Shown here piece by piece: positions 8,112 to 15,612 of a stretch of 35,114 nt of DNA (positions are counted from its first letter, which is position 1; each line of letters begins with the position of its first letter). The notes below the pieces were generated by a model that was not told the DNA's origin, ran no database searches, and was given only the letters and a program-made list of their open reading frames with translations. The DNA lies in contig CAMZAK010000008.1 of NCBI GenBank assembly GCA_947304245.1, positions 1-35,114 of the forward strand, given 5' to 3'. Source of the DNA: an uncultured Clostridia bacterium (GTDB taxonomy: Bacteria; Bacillota; Clostridia; Oscillospirales; Ruminococcaceae). Position numbers and translations under genes: made by a program.

Positions 8112-9812
8112 ATGCAGAACAATAATTTAAATAATATTAATAATTTTTACATTCAAATTCAACTAGAAAACCAAAATTCAAACGAACAAAACAATAATTA
8201 TTTTAATGACATTGCAAAACTAGAATTTAAAATTAACAATATGTTAAATGAAGTTAAACTTAAAACAAATTTAGATGAGTCTATTTTACTTTATTTTAAA
8301 GATTCCACAAATTTTTTAAATAACACCATAAGCAGTTTAAAAGTTTTATTAAATAAATATGAACAACTAAAAGAAAAACTAAAAACCATAAAGTCTGTTG
8401 AAGAAATAAATATTGTTAACAAAAACATTAGTAGTTTGCTTAAATTTATAAATTCAATGTTAGATTTCATTAAAAAAAGTTTTTTTGAGCTATGCATGGA
8501 AAATTTTAAAAACAAAAATCAAATTAGCTTAAACGCAATAAACGAAATAAACATCCCTTCAAAATTGTTAATAGCGCCTATTGTTAACATTTTTTCAAAC
8601 ATTTTAAACGAAACTTCAAGAAGAAAATTTGAAATAAACAATAACATTGAACTTTTTAAAAACTACATAGAAAAAGAAGATTTCACGCAAAAACTCTACA
8701 ATTTTAAACATGCTTCCAATGAAGATATTTTTAGTTTAAACAAACAATCTAAAAAAGTTAAACTTAAAAGTGCAACTATAAAATACGATACATTTTTAAA
8801 ATATAGCCAACAAAATTTATTGAGACTAAAAAGTATTTATAATAACTTATTTGAAAATAATAATGTTATTAAATGTTTAACAAAAATAATAGAAGATGAA
8901 TATGAAAAAATGAAAAAAAAACCCAATAAAAAAACAAAAAAATTATTAGAACTTTACCATAAAAAATTAATTAAAATTATTAACATATATAACGATTTAG
9001 AAAAAATTAATAATTTTGATGATTTTGATGATTCAGATAACGATATATTCATTAAAGAAATAATTGAAAAATATAAAAACAATTTAGAAGATTTTATAAT
9101 TAATAATACTAATAAAATAATTAATGTTTTTAAAAAACCAACTCCCTCTTACATGCATTCTAAATATTACCTTTTGTCTAGTAACATTAGAAAATATTTA
9201 TTTAGTAGAGATATTAACATTAAAGACACCCCAAAATTAAAAAAGAAATTAGATTTATTAAAATTAATTTACAACATATCTTGCATTTTAGGTTATGTTA
9301 ATAAAGAAGGTAAAATTACAAATAACATAGCTCTTAATGATGTGAACCTTTTAGAAAACATAATAAACTCATTCACAAAAGAAACAAAAGAAGACAAAAA
9401 AATTAGACAGGTATTTAGAGAAATAAAAAACTTTGATAATAAAAATAATCCTAACATTTTTACAAAAAATCTAATTGAAAAATATATAAAAATTTTAGAT
9501 GATTTTGTAAACAATAAAACCAGCAAAACAAACACCAATCAAATAAATAATTTTAAATTTCCTCCTTTGTTTACAAATTCTAAATATAACACCTTTGCTA
9601 ACAGAATTAGAAACAATCTAGAACACAAAAAATTGAGTTTTAATAATGCTTTTGAAGCGAAAAAAATGTTAAAAAGTTTAAAATTGCTATATAACATATT
9701 TTGTGTTTTGGGTTATGTTGATGAAAAAGGTAACATTACAAATAAAAAAGCGTTAAACCATATGAATCTTTTAGAAGGCAAATTAATCTCATTTACAAAA
9801 GAGCTGCAATAA
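8112..9812 (+). CDS. Asn/Lys-rich family protein 5, two modules
   Basis: 566 aa, no known family recognised. Start set by AAAAAAGGAG upstream of ATG 8112. The Asn-rich leader is short (IQIQLENQNSNEQNNN), and the basic LxKK motif is replaced by MLNEVKLK. The first half is Lys/Ile/Asn-rich, helical by composition. The second half holds two divergent family modules: one ending IYNISCILGYVNKEGKIT (about residues 384-402) and one ending LYNIFCVLGYVDEKGNIT (about 525-543). Each starts with FxKxxIEKYxxxLxxFxxN. It ends just after the second module, like protein 2, with no SSSQ tail. No membrane segment or signal peptide. Function unknown. Confidence 0.9.
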   Translation: MQNNNLNNINNFYIQIQLENQNSNEQNNNYFNDIAKLEFKINNMLNEVKLKTNLDESILLYFKDSTNFLNNTISSLKVLLNKYEQLKEKLKTIKSVEEINIVNKNISSLLKFINSMLDFIKKSFFELCMENFKNKNQISLNAINEINIPSKLLIAPIVNIFSNILNETSRRKFEINNNIELFKNYIEKEDFTQKLYNFKHASNEDIFSLNKQSKKVKLKSATIKYDTFLKYSQQNLLRLKSIYNNLFENNNVIKCLTKIIEDEYEKMKKKPNKKTKKLLELYHKKLIKIINIYNDLEKINNFDDFDDSDNDIFIKEIIEKYKNNLEDFIINNTNKIINVFKKPTPSYMHSKYYLLSSNIRKYLFSRDINIKDTPKLKKKLDLLKLIYNISCILGYVNKEGKITNNIALNDVNLLENIINSFTKETKEDKKIRQVFREIKNFDNKNNPNIFTKNLIEKYIKILDDFVNNKTSKTNTNQINNFKFPPLFTNSKYNTFANRIRNNLEHKKLSFNNAFEAKKMLKSLKLLYNIFCVLGYVDEKGNITNKKALNHMNLLEGKLISFTKELQ

Positions 9813-9848
9813 CGTTGTTTTCATATTTAAACATGTAAAAATTTCCAG

Positions 9849-9877
9849 TTGCAATAATGTTCTATTTTTTGTAAAAT
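9849..9877 (+). promoter_or_regulatory. Promoter of family gene 6
   Basis: TTGCAA (9849-9854), 17 bp, TAAAAT (9872-9877), preceded by AAAAATTTCC. Same layout as the other family promoters although the surrounding sequence has diverged. Confidence 0.75.
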
Positions 9878-9912
9878 AATGTCATAAATAATAGATAAAA
9901 AGGAGATAGAAC

Positions 9913-11844
9913 ATGGAAAATAACAACTTTGATGAGTTTAATTCAATTTCTAACAAATATTTTGTACCCCCCACCCATCTAGAACAAAACGAGAATTCAA
10001 ATAATTTAACAAATCCAAGCGCTTATCAATACGAAGACCAAATTGGCACTTCTTCATACGACCCAATTGCTATAAACCCTATTAATAATCGTAAAATTGA
10101 GTTAAATGAAAACCAAACAACCAACAACATTAAAAGAATTAATCTAAAAAACAATAGTAAAATTAAACCGGAAAATTTAAATCTTTTTCAACAAAACCCA
10201 AGCACTCCAAACAATTTTAATAATTTGATAATTAAATTAAAAGAACAACCAAAACCCAACAACATATTTGCACTTAACCTAAAAGATTCCAGTAAAAAGA
10301 AAAATGAGTTTTTAAATAAAAAAACTAAAAAATACTCAGAATTTATTCCTTTTAAAGATTCTCCTTACGGCAAACAATTTAACTTACTTGAAAAGTTTGA
10401 TGAAGAATGGTACGATGAATATGAAAATAAAACTAAAGACCCAGTTAAAAAGAAAATAATTGATATAATTTTAAAAGAAAATTTATCATATAAAATAAAC
10501 GATTTAGTTGCAGATGCCAAACTATTTTACAATAGTTTATGTAATAAAAATTTAGTTGATGAAAATGGTGGATTATTAATTTTTAACTATAAGGAAAAAA
10601 ATAAGAATGATATAAATACATATTACGAAATAAAAAAACTTAGAAAAAAATATGAGAACTTTATTATTGAAAATGAACTATATCTCATATCAGAAAATTT
10701 AAGCGAACTTGCAAAAGAAATAAAACCAGAAATGAACCTTAAAATTTTAAAAAAAGAAACCAATCAATCTTACAATGAATTAATATCAAGCGAAGAAAAT
10801 TCTGAGGAAGATATTGATGATCCATTTTATGGAGATCTAGAAATAGAAATGAATACTAACCATAAAGAAAAAAACAAAAAAGAAGATGAGAAAAAATTTA
10901 ATGAATATGTGGGCGATTTAGTAATAGAAATAAAAAATGACCAAAAAGAAGACCATAATGAAGAAGAGCAATACAAAAAACCTTCTTACTACAAATCTAA
11001 ATTTAAAAATAGTTTTACACATCTAACAGTGGCTTTAAAAAATGAACTAATTAGATTAGAAAATAGCATCTTAATTAGCAATTATAAAAAAAATGAAGCA
11101 CAAAACCTCAAAAAAGAAATAGAAAGTTTCAACATAGATTTACAAAATTTCTACTACGATATTTTATATAACGAAGAAAAAAAAGTTGATGAAAAAGGAA
11201 ACTTAATTAACCTCAACAATTTAGAACAAGCCAAATATAATGCTTTCATAAAAATTAAAGATAATTTAATTGAAAAATGCAATAATTTAAAAACAACTCA
11301 AGAAAAAATTGAAGAAGAAACAAAATTTAAAGAAAATTTTAATGAAGAAGAATATTATCAAAATGATGAATATGATGGATATGATGAATTACTAGAAGCA
11401 ATACAAAACGAAAACTCCTATTCATATTATAAAAAATATTATAAAAAACATTTCAGTAAAAATATTAATACCGATATAAAAAAAATTTCTAGAAGATTTA
11501 AAAACATTAAAAATATTATGAATCAACAAGATTTAGAAGAATATTCAAATTTATTGGAAAAAATCAGATATATAAGACTGGAGAATTTTTATATATTTAG
11601 AAGATGCGTAAACAATAAAGAAGTTAATTTATTAGGTGAAATATTTAACAATGAAAAAGCTAATAACAAAATTGAAAGAAATATTTCTTCAATACGCGAT
11701 TGTTTAACTTTAATAGACAGAAATTTTGAAAAATTAGAAGCTAAAAAAGCTGAATTAAACAAAGAAAAAGAAAACTTTTTACACCAGGAAACCTTAGATA
11801 TATTCCTAAAAGAAATGAAAATTAAAAACAACAATTTAAAGTAA
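9913..11844 (+). CDS. Asn/Lys/Glu-rich family protein 6 (divergent)
   Basis: 643 aa, no known family recognised. Start ATG 9913 with AAAAAGGAG nine bases upstream. The first ~110 residues are Asn/Pro-rich and probably unstructured; FLNKKTKKYSEF (about residue 135) matches the basic motif of its sisters. Two divergent copies of the family signature are visible: FYNSLCNKNLVDENGGL (about 203-220) and FYYDILYNEEKKVDEKGNL (about 413-431). Between them lie two related acidic segments, GDLEIEMNTNHKEKNKKED and GDLVIEIKNDQKEDHNEEE, an internal duplication. A Tyr/Asp/Glu-rich patch follows near 480-500. The C-terminus is Lys/Glu-rich, coiled-coil-like. No membrane segment. Function unknown. Confidence 0.9.
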   Translation: MENNNFDEFNSISNKYFVPPTHLEQNENSNNLTNPSAYQYEDQIGTSSYDPIAINPINNRKIELNENQTTNNIKRINLKNNSKIKPENLNLFQQNPSTPNNFNNLIIKLKEQPKPNNIFALNLKDSSKKKNEFLNKKTKKYSEFIPFKDSPYGKQFNLLEKFDEEWYDEYENKTKDPVKKKIIDIILKENLSYKINDLVADAKLFYNSLCNKNLVDENGGLLIFNYKEKNKNDINTYYEIKKLRKKYENFIIENELYLISENLSELAKEIKPEMNLKILKKETNQSYNELISSEENSEEDIDDPFYGDLEIEMNTNHKEKNKKEDEKKFNEYVGDLVIEIKNDQKEDHNEEEQYKKPSYYKSKFKNSFTHLTVALKNELIRLENSILISNYKKNEAQNLKKEIESFNIDLQNFYYDILYNEEKKVDEKGNLINLNNLEQAKYNAFIKIKDNLIEKCNNLKTTQEKIEEETKFKENFNEEEYYQNDEYDGYDELLEAIQNENSYSYYKKYYKKHFSKNINTDIKKISRRFKNIKNIMNQQDLEEYSNLLEKIRYIRLENFYIFRRCVNNKEVNLLGEIFNNEKANNKIERNISSIRDCLTLIDRNFEKLEAKKAELNKEKENFLHQETLDIFLKEMKIKNNNLK

Positions 11845-11863
11845 ACAATTATGTTAAAATTAA

Positions 11864-11906
11864 TAATAAGTAGTTCTAACTTTTTAGGGCTACTTATTAT
11901 TTTAGT
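11864..11906 (+). terminator. Rho-independent terminator after family gene 6
   Basis: TAATAAGTAG (11864-11873) pairs with CTACTTATTA (11890-11899), followed by TTTTAGTTTTT. The loop TTCTAACTTTTTAGGG is shared with the terminator after gene 7. Confidence 0.8.
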
Positions 11907-12026
11907 TTTTAAAAAATTAACATTTTAATATTACAATAAGCACAATAAAAATATTCACTCTTACCATTTAATTTAATGTGTCCAGAAAAACTTATCCGTT
12001 GTATTTTATTTTAAATTTAGTAATAT
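11904..12026 (+). promoter_or_regulatory. Leader and promoter of the broken family gene
   Basis: About 100 bp (from AAAAAATTAACATTTTAATATT) are recognisably similar to 15462-15556 before gene 8. Promoter candidate: TTGTAT (11999-12004), 16 bp, TAATAT (12021-12026), with GAAAAA upstream. The rest of this gap between genes is plain A/T-rich sequence. Confidence 0.6.
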
Positions 12027-12070
12027 TATGTTAAATAAATAAGACAAAATAAGAAGAAAGGCCTTAAAAA

Positions 12071-12500
12071 ATGTATAATATTAATTATAATAATTTAAAT
12101 GATATTGATTTAGATGGTGAAGATTTAAATAAAATTTTAACCATAAGTTTTAAATCTCTAGATTTAGGCCCAATAATAAGAGATGAAAACGGATATTTTA
12201 AAAAATGTTTTTACCCATTAACTTGAAACTAACTAACATAACAAAAAAATTTTTAAGGGTAAATCTTTACTTAAAAGAAATGAAATACAAATAAAATTAT
12301 TTAATAACATTAAAACGGCACTAATTAATGCTAAATATGCATATTACAATTTAAATGAGCGTGGCCTTATTGATGTTAAAAGTGGAACAATAATTAATTT
12401 AGATGCGAAAAAAATAATGGAAGGATTTAGAGTAAAACTATACATCCTATTAAAAAAACTCTATATTTCTTTAGGGATTAAAATATCTCCCCTACATTAA
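12071..12500 (+). pseudogene. Broken Asn-rich family member
   Basis: An ATG at 12071 with AGAAAGG upstream opens a 51-codon frame (MYNINYNNLNDIDLDGEDLN...) that ends at TGA 12224-12226. Coding sense resumes in another frame from about 12237 to TAA at 12500, without a start codon. That part reads NKKIFKGKSLLKRN, reminiscent of the family basic motif, and then AYYNLNERGLIDVKSGTII, the family signature. A stop codon and a frameshift therefore separate two halves of a once ~140-residue short member. Its promoter and terminator remain. The alternative, a real 51-aa peptide plus debris, cannot be excluded. Confidence 0.7.
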
Positions 12501-12514
12501 AGTTTTTATTAATT

Positions 12515-12562
12515 AAACAAAACTATTGTGTTTTTTTAATGCAGTAGTTTTGTTTTATTTTA
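12515..12562 (+). terminator. Rho-independent terminator after the broken family gene
   Basis: AAACAAAACTATTG (12515-12528) pairs with CAGTAGTTTTGTTT (12542-12555) with one G-U, then TATTTTAAATTTT. Confidence 0.75.
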
Positions 12563-12609
12563 AATTTTAAAATACCTGCATTGATTAATGATATGTTAAA
12601 AATTTCTAG

Positions 12610-12638
12610 TTGTAATATTATGTTAAATTTAGTAAAAT
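12610..12638 (+). promoter_or_regulatory. Promoter of family gene 7
   Basis: TTGTAA (12610-12615), 17 bp, TAAAAT (12633-12638), preceded by AAAAATTTCT. Confidence 0.75.
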
Positions 12639-12693
12639 TATGATAAATTAATGCAACAAAATAAAGAACAACTAAAAAGGAGTAGTTTACATA

Positions 12694-15180
12694 ATGAATA
12701 ATAATTTTAATAACATCAATAAAGAATCACACATAGAAAGACCTTTCTCTAACACAAATAATAATAACTTAAATAATAATAATAACTTGAATAATAATAA
12801 TTTCAGTTTTAATAATAATTTTAATAACATCAACAAAGAATCTCAGATAGAAAATTCTTTTTCTAACTTAAATAATAATAACTTAAATAATAATAATAAT
12901 TTTAGTTTTAATAATAATTTTAATAATTTAACTTTTAATAACCTTAATTTTAATAATAATTTTAATAATTTAACTTTTAATAACTTTAATTTTAACAATA
13001 ATTTTAATAATAATTTAAATTTTTACAATAAAAATCCAGATATCAAAACAGAAGAATTGCTTGAAAAAATTCCTGAAAATGTTAATTCGGACGACTATTT
13101 TGCTCACACTATTTGTGAGGAAGGTATATATACCTTGCTGAAAAATTCCACCTATTATGCATGTTTTAAAGAAATAACAAATTTAATACAAAAATTAAGA
13201 AATTTAATTGTTAGAAATAAAGAAACTTTTGAAAAGAAACTTGATGATTTCAACAAATTAAAACTGTATGTAATTAATGTATTAAGAAATCTCAATTCAT
13301 ATTTGAATAATTATAAAGAGCTATATTCAAGCTTTAAAATTGACGAAAAAACTGGGAATATTAGTGATGAATATACAAGCTTGTATTTCTTGGATAGATT
13401 ACTGCTTGTAAAGGACGATTTACTATTAGTCCCTAAAAAAATTTTTCCGATATTGTATGATTACGAAAATTTAAATGGTTACGAAAATTTAAATGGTTAC
13501 GAAAATTTAAATGGTTACGAAAATTCAGATGATTACGAAAATTTAAATGATTACGAAAATTCAGATGATTACGAAAGTTCAGATGATTACGAAAGTTCAT
13601 ATGATTACGAAAGTTCAGATGATTACGAAAGTTCAGATGAAAGTTCTAGTTTATTTAGTAAAAAAGATGAAAATTCAGATGAAAGTTCTAGTTTTTTTAG
13701 CTATAAATATGAAAGTTCAAAAAAAAGCAATAAAAATGAAAGTTCAAAAGATGGGGTAGTAATTGAAATAAACAATGATGAAGATTTAAATAAAGGCTTT
13801 AACAATAGTATTAAATCTATAAAAAATAAAAATTCAAGTTTGAAAAATAATAAAATCGGTTTAGGAAAACATGAACTTATTGTTCCTATAATTAATAATA
13901 TAAATTCCAAATATCAAAATAATTGTTTAACAATACCTAATAATACCAGTAATAATAACTCTAATTATTTAAATAAAAAAACTAAAAGAAACAAAGAAGA
14001 ATCTTTTTCAAATAATGCACCAACTAAAACACCAACTTTTTGGTATTCTAGATTTTTATATCAATTTAGACGTATGATGACAGAAATGAAAAAGTTAGAA
14101 AGAGAAGGAGTAATAAACTCAAATGAAATGTGTGAAATAAAAAAAACATTATATGACAAACCAAAAGATTTTTACAATTATTTACGTAACCAAGGAAAAG
14201 GAAAAGTAGACGTTAAAGAAAAAGTAGACGTTAAAGAAAAAGTAGACGTTAAGGGTACCATAATTTATAATAATTTAGATAAAAATGAAAAAGAAAAATA
14301 TGATGCAATAATGGCAGCTAAGGAAAAAATATATAATAAGTATTTCTCAAATAATAATAACTCTAATTATTTAAATAAAAAAACTAAAAGAAAGGAAAAA
14401 ATATATAATAACTATTTCTCAACTAATAATAACTCTAATTATTTAAATAAAAAAACTAAAAAAAACGAAGAAAAATCTTTTTTAAATAATACACCAAATT
14501 TTTGGTATTCTAGTTTTTTATATCAATTTAAACGTATGATGACAGAACTGAAAAAGTTAGAAAGAAAAGGAGTAATAAACTCAAATGAAATGTATGAAAT
14601 AAAAAAAACATTATATGACAAACCAAAAAATTTTTACAAATATTTACGTAAGAAAGGAAAAGTAAACAATACGGGTAACATAATTTATAATGCTTTAGAT
14701 GAAGATGAAAAAGGAAAATGTGATGAAATAATGGCAGCTATGAAAAAAATATATAATAAATATTTCTCAACTGAAAATAAAAATTCTAAAGATGAAAATA
14801 AGGTATTATTTTTATGTGAGTCTAATAAAGATAAAAATTCTAAAGATGAAAACAATTTACCATATTTTTTTGAGTCTAACTTTGAAATAGAATTAAGAGA
14901 TTTAAAAGCAAAATCTGAATATCTTATGATAAAAGGCGAAAAAACAATAGACGATTTATATAATAGATGTAAAATTTTTTACAAAAAATTACATGTACAA
15001 AAAAAGGTGGACAGAGAAGGCAACATAATTGAAGAGAGTTTAAGTGAAGATGAAAAGCTAGAATACAATAAATTAAGAGCAGAAATACAAAAACAAAAAA
15101 ACGTAATTAATAATTTAATGAAAGCTAAAAAGAAAGCTAAAAAGAAAATATTTAATATTTTAAAAAATTTTAAAAAATAA
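12694..15180 (+). CDS. Asn-rich repeat protein, family member 7
   Basis: 828 aa, no known family recognised. Start ATG 12694 with AAAAGGAG upstream. The first ~110 residues are almost only Asn, Phe and Leu in repeats (FNNNFNNIN, FNNLTFNN). Residues ~256-315 are an in-frame six-residue repeat (DYENLN / DYESSD) from an 18-bp DNA repeat, then Ser/Asp/Glu-rich sequence. The basic motif NYLNKKTK(R/K) occurs three times (near 425, 555 and 580). The signature occurs four times: a weak one near 203-222, FYNYLRNQGKGKVDV (~492), FYKYLRKKGKVNNTGNI (~646) and FYKKLHVQKKVDREGNI (~762). The second and third sit in ~125-residue units that clearly duplicate each other (both contain a FWYSxFLYQFxRMMTE-type stretch). 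A KEKVDV repeat (about 14208-14252) adds three further units. No membrane segments. Function unknown. Confidence 0.9.
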   Translation: MNNNFNNINKESHIERPFSNTNNNNLNNNNNLNNNNFSFNNNFNNINKESQIENSFSNLNNNNLNNNNNFSFNNNFNNLTFNNLNFNNNFNNLTFNNFNFNNNFNNNLNFYNKNPDIKTEELLEKIPENVNSDDYFAHTICEEGIYTLLKNSTYYACFKEITNLIQKLRNLIVRNKETFEKKLDDFNKLKLYVINVLRNLNSYLNNYKELYSSFKIDEKTGNISDEYTSLYFLDRLLLVKDDLLLVPKKIFPILYDYENLNGYENLNGYENLNGYENSDDYENLNDYENSDDYESSDDYESSYDYESSDDYESSDESSSLFSKKDENSDESSSFFSYKYESSKKSNKNESSKDGVVIEINNDEDLNKGFNNSIKSIKNKNSSLKNNKIGLGKHELIVPIINNINSKYQNNCLTIPNNTSNNNSNYLNKKTKRNKEESFSNNAPTKTPTFWYSRFLYQFRRMMTEMKKLEREGVINSNEMCEIKKTLYDKPKDFYNYLRNQGKGKVDVKEKVDVKEKVDVKGTIIYNNLDKNEKEKYDAIMAAKEKIYNKYFSNNNNSNYLNKKTKRKEKIYNNYFSTNNNSNYLNKKTKKNEEKSFLNNTPNFWYSSFLYQFKRMMTELKKLERKGVINSNEMYEIKKTLYDKPKNFYKYLRKKGKVNNTGNIIYNALDEDEKGKCDEIMAAMKKIYNKYFSTENKNSKDENKVLFLCESNKDKNSKDENNLPYFFESNFEIELRDLKAKSEYLMIKGEKTIDDLYNRCKIFYKKLHVQKKVDREGNIIEESLSEDEKLEYNKLRAEIQKQKNVINNLMKAKKKAKKKIFNILKNFKK
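13459..13638 (+). repeat. 18-bp in-frame tandem repeat
   Basis: Ten units of the type GATTACGAAAATTCAGAT encode (D/G)YENLN, (D/G)YENSD or DYESSD. Early units are NLN-type and late ones SSD-type, so the tract has grown in at least two phases. Unit changes preserve the reading frame, hence length can vary without breaking the protein. Confidence 0.9.
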
Positions 15181-15293
15181 ACTAAAATTAAAAGATAAAA
15201 AAACAAAATAAGTTAAAATAAACACTTAAACCTAGCAAACAAACTCATTAAACTATGAGTTGAAAAATAAAATGAATAATTAAAAATAATATT

Positions 15294-15332
15294 AAGCAGT
15301 TCTAACTTTTTAGAGCTGCTTTTTGTTTTAGT
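15294..15332 (+). terminator. Rho-independent terminator after family gene 7
   Basis: AAGCAGTTCTAA pairs with TTAGAGCTGCTT (one G-U), loop CTTTT, then TTTGTTTTAG. Compared with the terminator after gene 6, AAGTAG/CTACTT has become AAGCAG/CTGCTT, a compensated change. Confidence 0.85.
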
Positions 15333-15612
15333 TTTTCTAATTTAAACATTAACATTATTAAAATTAAACAATATTTACAATAATTTGAATTTTAATAATT
15401 AACATAAAACCAACTAAAAAATAAACAATAAACATGTTGAATTGTTACGGTTTTTGAAAAAGTTAACATTTTAATATTCAGTAAACGTAATTAAAAAGTA
15501 ATTGCTTTTATTGTTTAATTTAACCTAAAGTTTATGGAAAAATTTACCTATTGTAATAATGTTTTAAAATTTATATAATAAAGTCGAAAAAAGTAAAAAA
15601 AGGAGTTTAAAA
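15333..15612 (+). promoter_or_regulatory. Leader and promoter of family gene 8
   Basis: No gene seen in this A/T-rich gap. Its distal part (from about 15462) resembles the leader at 11904-12000. Promoter: TTGTAA (15551-15556), 17 bp, TATAAT (15574-15579), preceded by GGAAAAATT; a consensus-like strong promoter. The ribosome binding site AAAAAAAGGAG is at about 15594-15604. Confidence 0.75.

Noticed and set aside
12224..12226. TGA read as tryptophan (mycoplasma-type code)
   Set aside because: mnmG ends on TGA at the expected place, Trp in NrdD and other genes uses TGG, and reading through 12224 still meets TAA two codons later.
13459..13638. CRISPR-like array
   Set aside because: Units are contiguous 18-mers with no spacers and stay in the reading frame of gene 7.
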